Shown: in pieces, positions 44,426-52,696 of the stretch
How the letters are laid out: each line of letters starts with the position of its first letter
How positions within the stretch are numbered: the stretch's first letter is position 1
From: Mycobacterium dioxanotrophicus
GTDB lineage: Bacteria > Actinomycetota > Actinomycetes > Mycobacteriales > Mycobacteriaceae
Assembly: GCF_002157835.1 (NCBI RefSeq)
Contig: NZ_CP020809.1
Span: 2,108,001-2,172,000 of the forward strand
Direction of reading: 5' to 3'
DNA length: 64,000 nt
Translations under genes and position numbers: made by a program
Notes under the pieces: generated by a model
What the model was told of the DNA's origin: nothing
Databases searched by the model: none
What the model saw: the letters and a program-made list of their open reading frames with translations, nothing else

Positions 44426-45190
44426 TCACTTGGGGGGGAACCGCAGGGCCCCGTCGAGGCGAATGACCTCGCCGTTGAGGTAGTCGTTTTCGATGACGCT
44501 CTGGGCCAGTTGCGCGTATTCCACCGAACGGCCCATGCGCTTGGGGAATGGCACCTGCGGACCCCAGTACTGCTCGAGTTGGTCGGCCGCCTTGCCGTAC
44601 GCCGGGGTGTTGATGGTGCCGGGCGCAATGGTGACGACGCGAATACCCAACGGGGACAGATCCCGTGCGGCGACGAGCGTCATGCCCAGCACGCCGCCCT
44701 TGGCTGCGGAATAGGGCAGTTGGCCGATCTGGCCTTCGTATCCGGCGATGGAGGCGGTGTTGACGATGACGCCGCGGCCACCCTCATCAAGGGGCTCGGT
44801 CTTGGCGATCGCCGCTGCCGACAGCCGCATCACGTTGAATACCGCCGTCAGGTAGAACTCGATGGTCTTCTTGAAGCCGTCGAGACCCAGGGGCGAGCCG
44901 TCCTTGCCGACCAGCCGGCCACCGCTGGCCGGGCCGCCATGCGTGTCGACGGAGATGCGCAGCGGCCCAAGGGATTCGGCTTCGGCGATGGCCGCGAGTA
45001 CCGATTCCTCGGAGGTGGCATCGGTGGAGACATAGCGAATGCCGAGTTCCTTCTCCAGTGCGGCGCCTTTGTCGTCGGCAAGGTCGGCGACGACCACCTT
45101 GGCGCCTGCGCCGTGCAACCGGCGCACGGTCGCCTCGCCCAGGCCACCCGCGCCGCCGACGACGATCGCGGAACTTCCGGCGATTTGCAT
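44426..45190 (-). CDS. Short-chain dehydrogenase, 3-hydroxyacyl-CoA dehydrogenase type II-like
   Basis: 254-aa SDR resembling HSD17B10-type 3-hydroxyacyl-CoA dehydrogenases: GGAGGLGEATVRRLHGAGAK at the nucleotide site, GVIVNTASIAGYEGQIGQLPYSAAKGG with the Ser-Tyr-Lys triad, and the C-terminal RMGRSVEYAQLAQSVIENDYLNGEVIRLDGALR (quoted in part: NDYLNGEVIRLDGALR), which is characteristic for this group. It would oxidise the 3-hydroxyacyl-CoA made by the hydratase. AAGAAGGGG precedes the ATG at 45190. Divergent from meaB over a GAGAAT-N3-ATTCTC palindrome. Confidence 0.88.
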   Translation of the reverse strand: MQIAGSSAIVVGGAGGLGEATVRRLHGAGAKVVVADLADDKGAALEKELGIRYVSTDATSEESVLAAIAEAESLGPLRISVDTHGGPASGGRLVGKDGSPLGLDGFKKTIEFYLTAVFNVMRLSAAAIAKTEPLDEGGRGVIVNTASIAGYEGQIGQLPYSAAKGGVLGMTLVAARDLSPLGIRVVTIAPGTINTPAYGKAADQLEQYWGPQVPFPKRMGRSVEYAQLAQSVIENDYLNGEVIRLDGALRFPPK

Positions 45191-45227
45191 AGGGTTCCCC
45201 TTCTTGCAATTCATGCTCTCTAGTCGA

Positions 45228-45242
45228 GAGAATAACATTCTC
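45228..45242. promoter_or_regulatory. GAGAAT-N3-ATTCTC palindrome (SDR / meaB)
   Basis: GAGAAT-AAC-ATTCTC, perfect 6-bp arms, in the 114-bp divergent space between the 3-hydroxyacyl-CoA dehydrogenase-like SDR (-) and the MeaB gene (+). Same sequence as at 39335 apart from the spacer. It links the mutase's GTPase to the same control as the acyl-CoA genes. Confidence 0.6.
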
Positions 45243-45304
45243 ATGTTGGGTGAACCAGGGAGACCTCCGATGCCCGAACCCGGGTTCTGCTCCGTAGGCT
45301 CACG

Positions 45305-46186
45305 ATGATGTCCACCATCGAAGAGCTCATCGCCGCCGCGCGCAGCGGATCGCTGCGCGCCACCGGCCGGTTGCTGAGCCTGGTCGAAAGTGACCGCCGG
45401 AGCGAGGTTTTGGCGGCCATCGGTACTGAGGCACCGACGCCCCGCGTCATCGGTGTCACGGGCCCGCCCGGTGCCGGCAAGTCGACGACCGTGGGAGCGA
45501 TGGTGGGCGCCTACCGTGCGACGGGCCTGCGCGTGGCGGTCCTGGCCGCCGACCCGTCCTCGCCGTACAGCGGCGGCGCCCTGTTGGGTGATCGCATCCG
45601 GATGGCGGCCCACATCAACGATCCCGACGTGTTGATCCGTTCGGTGGCCACCCGCGGACATCTGGGCGGTCTGGCGGCGGCGGTGCCTGCCGCGATCCGA
45701 TTGCTGGCGGCGTTGTCGTATGACCTCGTCGTGCTGGAGACCGTCGGCGTCGGGCAATCCGAGATCGAGATCGCCGCGATCGCAGATCCGACGGTGGTGA
45801 TCCTCAACCCCGGCGCCGGCGACGCGGTGCAAGCCGCCAAGGCCGGCCTGCTGGAGGTCGCCGATCTGGTGGTGGTCAACAAGGCCGACCGCGACGGCGC
45901 CGACCAGACGGTGCGCGACCTGCGGGCCGAGACGAGTGCTCCGGTACTCAAACTCGTTGCCGCACAGGGGGACGGGATTGCTGACCTCGTGCGAGCGATC
46001 GATGCCCACCACCGGTCCGACACCTCGGAGCGGCGTGCCGCCCGGGCCCGCGCGCAGATCCTGTCGCTGGCTCAGACCCTGTTGCGCAACCATGCCGAAC
46101 TGGATCGGTTGGCGGGCGCGGTCGCCGACGGCAACAGCGACGCCTACACGGCAGCAGCGCGGTTGATCGCGGATTCAGGCGGGTAG
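45305..46186 (+). CDS. meaB: MeaB/ArgK-family G-protein chaperone of the B12-dependent mutase
   Basis: 293-aa P-loop GTPase that loads and protects adenosylcobalamin mutases. Walker A GPPGAGKST is at 52-60; the SIMIBI-class DPSSPYSGGALLGDRIRM segment follows, then ETVGVGQSE (switch/Walker B region) and NKAD for guanine recognition. Codon for ATG at 45305 or 45308. It is ~8.7 kb from the mutase genes yet shares the palindrome seen at other promoters of the island. Convergent with the TetR gene, with a 12-nt overlap. Confidence 0.92.
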   Translation: MMSTIEELIAAARSGSLRATGRLLSLVESDRRSEVLAAIGTEAPTPRVIGVTGPPGAGKSTTVGAMVGAYRATGLRVAVLAADPSSPYSGGALLGDRIRMAAHINDPDVLIRSVATRGHLGGLAAAVPAAIRLLAALSYDLVVLETVGVGQSEIEIAAIADPTVVILNPGAGDAVQAAKAGLLEVADLVVVNKADRDGADQTVRDLRAETSAPVLKLVAAQGDGIADLVRAIDAHHRSDTSERRAARARAQILSLAQTLLRNHAELDRLAGAVADGNSDAYTAAARLIADSGG

Positions 46187-46732
46187 CGCGACGATACGCC
46201 GCATCGTCTGCAGCAGTTCGGTGCGCAGTGTGTCGTCGTCGATGTCGGCCACCAGCGGGTGCATGACCGCGACACTGATGACCCCCGAGAGCATGGCGGC
46301 GTGCACGCGCGCCGTGGTGCCGGACCCGCCGCCGAGCAGTGCCGCGTAGAGCCGGTCGATGAACTGCTGAAACGGTTGGTGTTGCGCGAGCAGTCGCACC
46401 ACGACCGGATCGAATTGCAGTGTGCTGGCTGCCCGCCGGCGCGCGACGGCCATCTCGATCACCCGGGTGAGCAGAACCTCCCGGGCCCGAACGGGTGAGC
46501 CCTCGGCCTCGGCCGCTTCCAGGGCGTCCTCCAGTTGACCGAGTTCGCGTTCGGTCAGTGCGATGACGATGGCTTCTTTGGTCTTGAATTGGTGGTACAC
46601 CGCGGCTTTCGTGACGCCGATGGCATCGGCGATCATCTGTAATGACGTGCCGCTGACACCGTGCTCGACGATGAGCTCCAGCGCCGCATCGAGGATGCGG
46701 GTCTGTGCGGCACTGCGCGGCGTCCAGAGCAT
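46175..46732 (-). CDS. TetR-family transcriptional regulator
   Basis: 185 aa. Helix-turn-helix at about 10-55 (RILDAALELIVEHGVSGTSLQMIADAIGVTKAAVYHQFKTKEAIV, seen as TKAAVYHQFKTKEAI core); the rest is an effector-binding helical domain. It is the last gene of an IclR-KstD-like-TetR run on the minus strand (34 nt after the KstD-like gene). TetR proteins commonly bind 15-20-bp palindromes, which makes this the prime candidate for the GAGAAT-N3-ATTCTC sites (inference). Confidence 0.88.
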   Translation of the reverse strand: MLWTPRSAAQTRILDAALELIVEHGVSGTSLQMIADAIGVTKAAVYHQFKTKEAIVIALTERELGQLEDALEAAEAEGSPVRAREVLLTRVIEMAVARRRAASTLQFDPVVVRLLAQHQPFQQFIDRLYAALLGGGSGTTARVHAAMLSGVISVAVMHPLVADIDDDTLRTELLQTMRRIVALPA

Positions 46733-46766
46733 TCCCCGAGGGTAGCCGACTGGCTAGCGCGGGCGG

Positions 46767-48380
46767 TCAGGTGACGGACTTGCCTGTCGCTGCCGTGTAT
46801 CCGCTGCGGTAGCCGAACACCATGGCGGGCCCGAGGGTGCCGCCTGCGCCGCCGTATGCCTTGCCCGTCACGCCGGCCATCGCGTTGCCCGCGGCGAACA
46901 GGCCGGGGATCGGTGACCCGCTGACATGCAGCACGCGCCCGTCCCGGTCGGTGCGGGGCCCGCCTTTGGTGCCCATCGCGCCGACCGTGACGGGCACCGC
47001 GTAGTACGGCGCGGTATCGATCGGGCCGAGGGTCTGACCGGCGGGCGTCGCCGCCGAGGTGTCACCCCAGTAACCGTCATAGGCACTGGAGCCGCGGCCG
47101 AAATCCGGGTCGATCTCGCGCGCGACGTTCTCGTTCCAGGCCCGCAGGGTGGCGGCCAGACCGTCGGGGTCGATGCCGGTCTTGACGCAGAGTTCGGCCA
47201 GATCAGCCGACGGCGAAAACCATTCGGGCACCGGCTCTCCCGGTGAGACGCCCAGGAATCCGTAGCGGTGCAGGTGAATCGAGTCGAAGACGATCCAGCC
47301 GGGATCGTTGGCATATCCGGTTCTCGGATCGAGGTACTGGAACGGCCCTGCCATCGAGTTGTATTCGCCGGCCTCGTTGAGGAAGCGCTTGCCCGCCCGG
47401 TTGACGATGATGCTCCGCGGCCGGGTGCGTTCCAGGCGCACGCTGCGGCTGCGGGGATGACCGTCGATGGTGTCGCCGGGAATCTGCACGACCGGCACCC
47501 ACCAGGCTTCGCCCATGTTCGCCAGGTCCGCGCCGTGCGCCATCGCCATCCGCAGCCCGTCGCCGGTGTTGTTCGGTGGGGATACCGGACCGCGCATCGG
47601 CCCACGCAGATAGGCCTCGACCAGCCTCGGGTCCCACTCGAACCCGCCCGTGGCGAGCACCACGCCGCCATGCGCCCGTACCCGAATATCGATGCCGTCC
47701 ACGGTGATTCGGACTCCGGTGATCTCCGTGGAATCGCCGATCAGCTCGACCGCGCGGGCGCCGGTGACCGGCTGCACGCCCAACTCGACCAGGCCGCGCA
47801 ACAGCCCTGCGATCAGCGCCGTACCAGCTACGCACAAGTCGGTATCGGGGTCGTCATACCCGGCGTGGATGCGCGCGCGGGTCTCAGCGTCGATGCCGAC
47901 GTTGCTGAAATCGGCTGGGAACGACGTGATCCGGTCCCGCCACGGGCCCAACCGGGCGAGGGCGACGGGTCCCGCGCTCAACGAACGTCCACCGCCGGGC
48001 CGCCCGCCGGGCAGCTCGGGTTTGTAATCGGGAAAGCCCTCGGCGACGGAGAACCGCAGCTCGCTGTGTTCCTCGACGAAATCGAGCATTCCCGCGCCGG
48101 TGCGTACGAAGGTCTCGACCAACTCGGTGTCCAGGTAACCCAGTGCCTGGGCGCGCAGATACGCGAGCGCGTCGGAGACCGGTAGCGGCCCGTCGGCGCC
48201 ACGGTCGTGGGCGGGGATCCAGACGATCCCACCCGATACGGCCGTGGTTCCGCCGACGGTGGCGGCCTTCTCGTAGACGGCGACCGTGGCACCGTTGGCG
48301 GCAGCGGTCAGTGCTGCGGTCAACCCGGCCCCTCCGCTGCCCAGTACCACGACGTCGACGTCGTCGTCCCAATCTGTCAT
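46767..48380 (-). CDS. KstD-like FAD-dependent dehydrogenase (copy A)
   Basis: 537-aa flavoprotein of the fumarate-reductase / 3-ketosteroid-delta1-dehydrogenase superfamily. FAD motif VVVLGSGGAGLTAAL near 10, EKAATVGGTTAVSGGIVWIP near 38, and the C-terminal APYYAVPVTVGAMGTKGGPRTD with AAGNAMAGVTGKAYGGAGGTLGP (part of the FAD end). PYY matches the position of the catalytic Tyr in KstD. It likely desaturates a cyclic ketone or CoA ester next to a carbonyl. It lies 14 nt after the IclR gene, in its operon, and is related to copy B (52693). Confidence 0.83.
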   Translation of the reverse strand: MTDWDDDVDVVVLGSGGAGLTAALTAAANGATVAVYEKAATVGGTTAVSGGIVWIPAHDRGADGPLPVSDALAYLRAQALGYLDTELVETFVRTGAGMLDFVEEHSELRFSVAEGFPDYKPELPGGRPGGGRSLSAGPVALARLGPWRDRITSFPADFSNVGIDAETRARIHAGYDDPDTDLCVAGTALIAGLLRGLVELGVQPVTGARAVELIGDSTEITGVRITVDGIDIRVRAHGGVVLATGGFEWDPRLVEAYLRGPMRGPVSPPNNTGDGLRMAMAHGADLANMGEAWWVPVVQIPGDTIDGHPRSRSVRLERTRPRSIIVNRAGKRFLNEAGEYNSMAGPFQYLDPRTGYANDPGWIVFDSIHLHRYGFLGVSPGEPVPEWFSPSADLAELCVKTGIDPDGLAATLRAWNENVAREIDPDFGRGSSAYDGYWGDTSAATPAGQTLGPIDTAPYYAVPVTVGAMGTKGGPRTDRDGRVLHVSGSPIPGLFAAGNAMAGVTGKAYGGAGGTLGPAMVFGYRSGYTAATGKSVT

Positions 48381-48394
48381 GGGTGCATGGCCTT

Positions 48395-49108
48395 TCAGTG
48401 CAGGATTGTGGACAGTTCGTGTGCTGCGCGCACCACCGCGTCCTTGCCGCCGAGGACGACGTCCTCGCGGTGTGAGATCAAATTGATGCAGGTGGGTGGT
48501 GACGGCGCGCGCCTGCGGACCGGCACTGCCAGCCCAAAGGTGTTCGGCTCGATCTCGCCGTGGGTGATCACCCAGCCTTGTTCGCGGGTCTGGCGAACCA
48601 GCTCGCGCTCCCCGGGGCGCGGTGCCATGCTCGCCAGCAAAGCCACGCCTGCTGCACCCAGTGCCAACGGGTGTCGGCTGCCTTCGTGGAAGGAGAGTTG
48701 GTAGAACACCTGGTTCGGCGTGAGCACCGCGACCGCGACCTGCTGGTCACCTTCGGCCACCAGGAGTGACACCGTGGTGCCGAGTTCGTCGGCCAGCGCG
48801 CGCAGCGTCGGCACGCACAGTTGGCGCAGGTTGTTGTCGAACGACGAGCCGAGCACCGCAAGGGCCGCCGCGGGTCGGTATCTCCCGTCGTCTCCCTTTG
48901 CGACATAACGGAATTGGCTCAACGTCGCCAGCAGCCGGTAGGCGATGGTGCGGTGGGCTCCGAGATGGTCGGCGACCTGCTGCACGGTCAGTCCGGCGGG
49001 CGCGTTGGCGATCGCCTGCAGTGCACTCAAACCACGGGCCAGGGTCTGTGATCCGGGGACGCCGTTGGGTGCAGCCTCGGTCTTCGGGTGGGTGACCCGG
49101 TTCGGCAT
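48395..49108 (-). CDS. IclR-family regulator, probable controller of the ring-cleavage operon
   Basis: 237 aa. The HTH is at about 15-70 (GLSALQAIANAPAGLTVQQVADHLGAHRTIAYRLLATL, seen as AHRTIAYRLLATL core), followed by an IclR effector domain (FDNNLRQLCVPTLRALADELGTTVSLLVAEG). It is somewhat shorter at the C-end than usual. AAGGAGG precedes the ATG, so I use 49108 although the frame is open to 49366. It diverges from mhpC over a 129-bp region. Rhodococcus 3-hydroxyphenylpropionate (hpp) genes are also controlled by an IclR protein (recall), which fits. Confidence 0.86.
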   Translation of the reverse strand: MPNRVTHPKTEAAPNGVPGSQTLARGLSALQAIANAPAGLTVQQVADHLGAHRTIAYRLLATLSQFRYVAKGDDGRYRPAAALAVLGSSFDNNLRQLCVPTLRALADELGTTVSLLVAEGDQQVAVAVLTPNQVFYQLSFHEGSRHPLALGAAGVALLASMAPRPGERELVRQTREQGWVITHGEIEPNTFGLAVPVRRRAPSPPTCINLISHREDVVLGGKDAVVRAAHELSTILH

Positions 49109-49135
49109 CGCGCCCTCCTTGACAGAGATCTCGAC

Positions 49136-49216
49136 GAGAGTAATGCTCTGATAATAATGCACGATCATGTGCGACATTTGAGCAAAGTGCTTACGAAAAT
49201 GGAGAACGATATTCTC
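49136..49216. promoter_or_regulatory. Divergent IclR/mhpC promoter region with palindromes
   Basis: The AT-rich 129-bp gap holds GAGAAC-GAT-ATTCTC (49202-49216), one mismatch from the palindrome at 39335 and 45228. It ends 21 nt before the mhpC start. A weaker GAGAG-TAAT-GCTCT starts at 49136 near the IclR start. Between them is a GCAC-GATCAT-GTGC inverted repeat (about 49159-49174), which could be the IclR site. Confidence 0.5.
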
Positions 49217-49237
49217 ATCGACTCCGGAGAGGGGATC

Positions 49238-50134
49238 ATGACGAGCACGGCTGCGGCGCCGGTCGCCCGCCCCACCGAGTTCGAGAGTGTGTGGAGCGAT
49301 CTCCAGGGTGTCGCATTCTCCCAGGGCTATCTCGACGTCGCGGGCGTGCGGACGCGCTACCTGCATGCCGGAGAGCAGACACGGCCCGCGCTGGTTCTGC
49401 TACACGGGTCGGGCGGTCACGCCGAGGCCTACGTGCGCAACCTCGCGTCGCACGCCGAGCACTTCTCGACCTGGTCCATCGACATGCTCGGGCATGGCTA
49501 CACCGACAAGCCCGGTCATCCGCTCGAGGTGGCGCACTATGTCGAGCATCTGATCGGCGTCCTCGACACCATCGGCGCTCAGCGAGCCCACATCTCGGGC
49601 GAATCGCTCGGCGGCTGGGTCGCGGCCCGCGCAGCCGTCGACCACCCCGACCGCGTCGACCGGTTGGTGCTCAACACCGCCGGCGGTTCCCAAGCCGACC
49701 CCGAAGTGATGAAGCGCATCATCACCCTGTCCATGGCGGCCGCCGAGAATCCCACCTGGGAAACCGTGCAGGCCCGCATCAAATGGCTGATGGCCGACAA
49801 GACCAAGGATTACGACGACATCGTGGCCAGCCGCCGGCAGATCTACCGCCAGCCGGGCTTCGTCGCGGCGATGAGCGACATCATGGCACTGCAAGATCCC
49901 GACATCAGGGCCCGAAACATCCTGGGGCCCAGCGAGTACGGCTCGATCACCGCGCCGACGCTGGTGGTGTGGACCAGCGACGATCCGACCGCCGACGTGG
50001 CCGAGGGGCGCCGCATCGCCGACATGATCCCCGGTGCCCGGTTCGAGGTGATGCCGGGTTGCGGACACTGGCCGCAGTATGAGGACCCGGACACGTTCAA
50101 CCGGCTGCACCTGGACTTCCTGCTGAAGGACTAG
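49238..50134 (+). CDS. Alpha/beta hydrolase, meta-cleavage-product hydrolase (MhpC-like)
   Basis: 298-aa C-C bond hydrolase candidate. Oxyanion segment [12 protein letters not shown], nucleophile Ser123 in ISGESLGGW, and catalytic His277 in [12 protein letters not shown]; the acid Asp is likely in [12 protein letters not shown]. The motif and length fit MhpC/BphD/HsaD enzymes that split ring-opened extradiol products. Being directly followed by mhpA- and mhpB-like genes supports that role. GGAGAGGGG precedes the ATG. First gene of a long operon running to at least 59778. Confidence 0.85.
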   Translation: MTSTAAAPVARPTEFESVWSDLQGVAFSQGYLDVAGVRTRYLHAGEQTRPALVLLHGSGGHAEAYVRNLASHAEHFSTWSIDMLGHGYTDKPGHPLEVAHYVEHLIGVLDTIGAQRAHISGESLGGWVAARAAVDHPDRVDRLVLNTAGGSQADPEVMKRIITLSMAAAENPTWETVQARIKWLMADKTKDYDDIVASRRQIYRQPGFVAAMSDIMALQDPDIRARNILGPSEYGSITAPTLVVWTSDDPTADVAEGRRIADMIPGARFEVMPGCGHWPQYEDPDTFNRLHLDFLLKD

Positions 50135-50136
50135 CC

Positions 50137-51825
50137 GTGACCGAACTCGCAAACCACTACGACGTCGTGATCGTCGGTGCCGGCCCGGTGGGCCTGACCT
50201 TGGCGAACATCCTTGGCCTGCAGGGTGTCCGGACGCTCGTCGTCGAAGAACGCGACACCCTGATCGACTACCCGCGCGGGGTCGGACTGGACGACGAGTC
50301 ACTGCGCACATTCCAGTCGATCGGCCTGGTGGCGGCGATCCTGCCGCACACCGTGCCCAACCAGATCCTGCGGTTCTACGACGGCAAGCGCCGGTTGCTC
50401 GCCGAAATGTCGCCTGCTGACGCGCGGTTCGGTTGGCCGAAGCGCAACGGCTTCGTGCAGCCGATGGTCGACGCGCAGTTGCTCGCCGGCCTGGACCGCT
50501 TCGACCATGTCCAGGTGGCGTGGGGGGTCCGGATGGACTCGGCCGCCCAGACCGCCGACGGCGTGACCGTGGACCTCGGCCCTGACACTGTGCAGGCGAC
50601 GTATCTCGTCGGATGCGATGGCGGACGCAGCGCCACGCGGCATCTCATGGGCGTGTCTTTCGACGGCACCACCTCGGCCACCCGCTGGGTGGTCATCGAT
50701 CTCGCCAATGATCCACTGGGACACCCGAACAGCGAGGTGGGTGCCGACCCCGACCGCCCGTACGCGTCGATCTCCATCGCGCACGGCATCCGGCGCTTCG
50801 AGTTCATGATCCATCCCGACGAAACCGACGAGCAGGCCGAAGATCCCGCGTTCATGGCGCGGCTGCTCGCGCCGTTCGTCGCGCATCCCGAGCGGGTCGA
50901 GGTGATCCGGCAGCGCGTCTACACCCATCATTCCCGCATCGCCGGCGCGTTCCGGGCCGGTCGGCTGCTGCTCGCCGGGGACGCCGCTCACCTGATGCCG
51001 GTGTGGCAGGGGCAGGGCTACAACAGCGGTATCCGCGACGCGGCCAACCTGGGCTGGAAGCTGGCCGCGGTGGTCAACGGGCAGGCCGCTGATCGGCTCC
51101 TCGACAGCTACGACGTCGAACGGCGCAAGCACGCGCGGGCCATGATCGACCTGTCCACCATGGTCGGCCGCGTCATCTCGCCCACCAACCGACGTGTCGC
51201 CGCGGTACGCGACCGGCTCATCCGCGGTGCCTCGGTGGTGCCCGCACTCAAGCGCTATGTGCTGGAGATGCGGTTCAAGCCGATGCCGCGGTACGACCAG
51301 GGTGCGATCCACCACCCGAAGCCACCGAGCCCGACCTCACCGGTGGGCACCCTGTTCATCCAGCCGCGGGTCGACACCCGCGAGCGGTGCGATGTGCTGC
51401 TCGACGATGTGATCGGGCCCGGCTTCGCGGTGTTGTGCTGGAACAACAATCCGCGGGCGGTGCTGGGTGCGGACGCGTTCGGCCAGTGGAAGACGCTGGG
51501 CGCCACCTTCGTCGCCGCGCGGCCTCAGACGCAGCTGCACTGGGACGCCGATGACGAACCGGCCGATCCCGATGTCGTGATCGTCGGCGACCGCACCGGG
51601 GCGCTCAAGGCGTGGTTCGACGGGCACGCCGAGTCGGTGCTGGTGATCCGCCCCGACCGCTGTATCGCCGGAGCCGACATCGCCCAGCGCGCACCGGAAC
51701 TGAGCGCGGCCCTGTTCGAGGTCTTACACGTGACGCGGAAGGGAGGTGACGATGCCGATAGCCCTGTGCTGTATGTCGCACAGCCCGCTGCTGAATCTTC
51801 CGGGGCCGTCGCGGGAACTGCTTGA
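50137..51825 (+). CDS. mhpA: MhpA-like FAD-dependent aromatic hydroxylase
   Basis: 562-aa class A flavin monooxygenase. FAD motif [17 protein letters not shown] (about 11-27), the DG motif [15 protein letters not shown] (about 157-171), and [28 protein letters not shown] (about 285-312, seen as GDAAHLMP core). Length, C-terminal extension and gene order match 3-(3-hydroxyphenyl)propionate 2-hydroxylase, which turns a phenol into the catechol needed by the next enzyme. GTG start with AAGGA upstream, 2 nt after mhpC. The natural phenol may carry a larger side chain. It overlaps mhpB by 74 nt. Confidence 0.86.
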   Translation: MTELANHYDVVIVGAGPVGLTLANILGLQGVRTLVVEERDTLIDYPRGVGLDDESLRTFQSIGLVAAILPHTVPNQILRFYDGKRRLLAEMSPADARFGWPKRNGFVQPMVDAQLLAGLDRFDHVQVAWGVRMDSAAQTADGVTVDLGPDTVQATYLVGCDGGRSATRHLMGVSFDGTTSATRWVVIDLANDPLGHPNSEVGADPDRPYASISIAHGIRRFEFMIHPDETDEQAEDPAFMARLLAPFVAHPERVEVIRQRVYTHHSRIAGAFRAGRLLLAGDAAHLMPVWQGQGYNSGIRDAANLGWKLAAVVNGQAADRLLDSYDVERRKHARAMIDLSTMVGRVISPTNRRVAAVRDRLIRGASVVPALKRYVLEMRFKPMPRYDQGAIHHPKPPSPTSPVGTLFIQPRVDTRERCDVLLDDVIGPGFAVLCWNNNPRAVLGADAFGQWKTLGATFVAARPQTQLHWDADDEPADPDVVIVGDRTGALKAWFDGHAESVLVIRPDRCIAGADIAQRAPELSAALFEVLHVTRKGGDDADSPVLYVAQPAAESSGAVAGTA

Positions 51826-52696
51826 CGACATCGCGGCCGGGCTCGATGCAGCCCGCGCGTTCGTCGTCGACTTCGATCCGCAACTGGTCGTCACGTTCTC
51901 GCCCGACCACTACAACGGCTTCTTCTACCGGCTGATGCCGCCGTTCTGCATCGGCACCGCCGCGGCCGGCGTCGGTGACTACGGAACTCACGAGGGCCCG
52001 CTCGACGTCGCCGCGGACATCGCCGAGGCGTGCGCCCAGGCCTGCTGGGAAGCCGGTGTCGACGTTGCCATCTCGTCGAGCATGGACGTCGATCACGGTA
52101 CGGTGCAGCCGTTGCAGGCGCTGTTCGGCGACGCGTCCGCGCGCCGGGTGGTGCCGATCTTCATCAACTCGGTGGCCACCCCGCTGGGCCCCTTGGCGCG
52201 GACCCGGGCGCTCGGCGCTGCCGTCGGTGCTCATCTCGCGACCCTGAACCTGCGGGTGTTGGTGCTGGGATCCGGTGGGCTGTCCCATGATCCACCCGTG
52301 CCGACGCTGGCGACCGCGCCGCCCGCGGCGCTGGACCGAATCGTGCACGGCGTGGCGATGACGCCGGAGCAACGGCTGGCGCGGCAGAGCGCCGTGAGCC
52401 GGGCCGCCCACGACTTCGCCCACGGTGAGAGCCCGTTGCGCCCGCTCAACCCGGACTGGGATCGCAGCCTGCTGGACATCTTCGACACCGGTCGGCTCGC
52501 TGACCTGGACGGCTGGTCCAACACATTCATCGCGGCAGAGGGCGGCAACTCGGCCCACGAGATCCGCACCTGGGTGGCCGCGTTTGCCGCGCTCGCGGCC
52601 GCCGGACCGTATCGGACCGGCCACCACTTCTACCGGGCGGCACCGGAATTGATAGCAGGCTTCGCGATCAGGACGGCGGTACCCAGCGCATCATGA
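51752..52696 (+). CDS. mhpB: Extradiol ring-cleavage dioxygenase, MhpB type (LigB superfamily)
   Basis: 314 aa, exactly the length of E. coli 2,3-dihydroxyphenylpropionate 1,2-dioxygenase. The catalytic histidines fall at the same numbers as in that enzyme: His115 (MDVDHG) and His179 ([10 protein letters not shown]). Also shared are CMSHSPLLN at the start, [20 protein letters not shown], and THEIRTW-like [13 protein letters not shown] near the end (recall). It uses Fe(II) and O2 to open a catechol ring next to the hydroxyls. GGGAGG stands 5 nt before this ATG, inside the mhpA coding region. Confidence 0.93.
   Translation: MPIALCCMSHSPLLNLPGPSRELLDDIAAGLDAARAFVVDFDPQLVVTFSPDHYNGFFYRLMPPFCIGTAAAGVGDYGTHEGPLDVAADIAEACAQACWEAGVDVAISSSMDVDHGTVQPLQALFGDASARRVVPIFINSVATPLGPLARTRALGAAVGAHLATLNLRVLVLGSGGLSHDPPVPTLATAPPAALDRIVHGVAMTPEQRLARQSAVSRAAHDFAHGESPLRPLNPDWDRSLLDIFDTGRLADLDGWSNTFIAAEGGNSAHEIRTWVAAFAALAAAGPYRTGHHFYRAAPELIAGFAIRTAVPSAS

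Noticed and set aside
45191..46093. Minus-strand extension of the SDR frame through meaB (555 codons)
   Set aside because: Antisense shadow of meaB. AAGAAGGGG before the ATG at 45190 and the family's start settle the SDR start.
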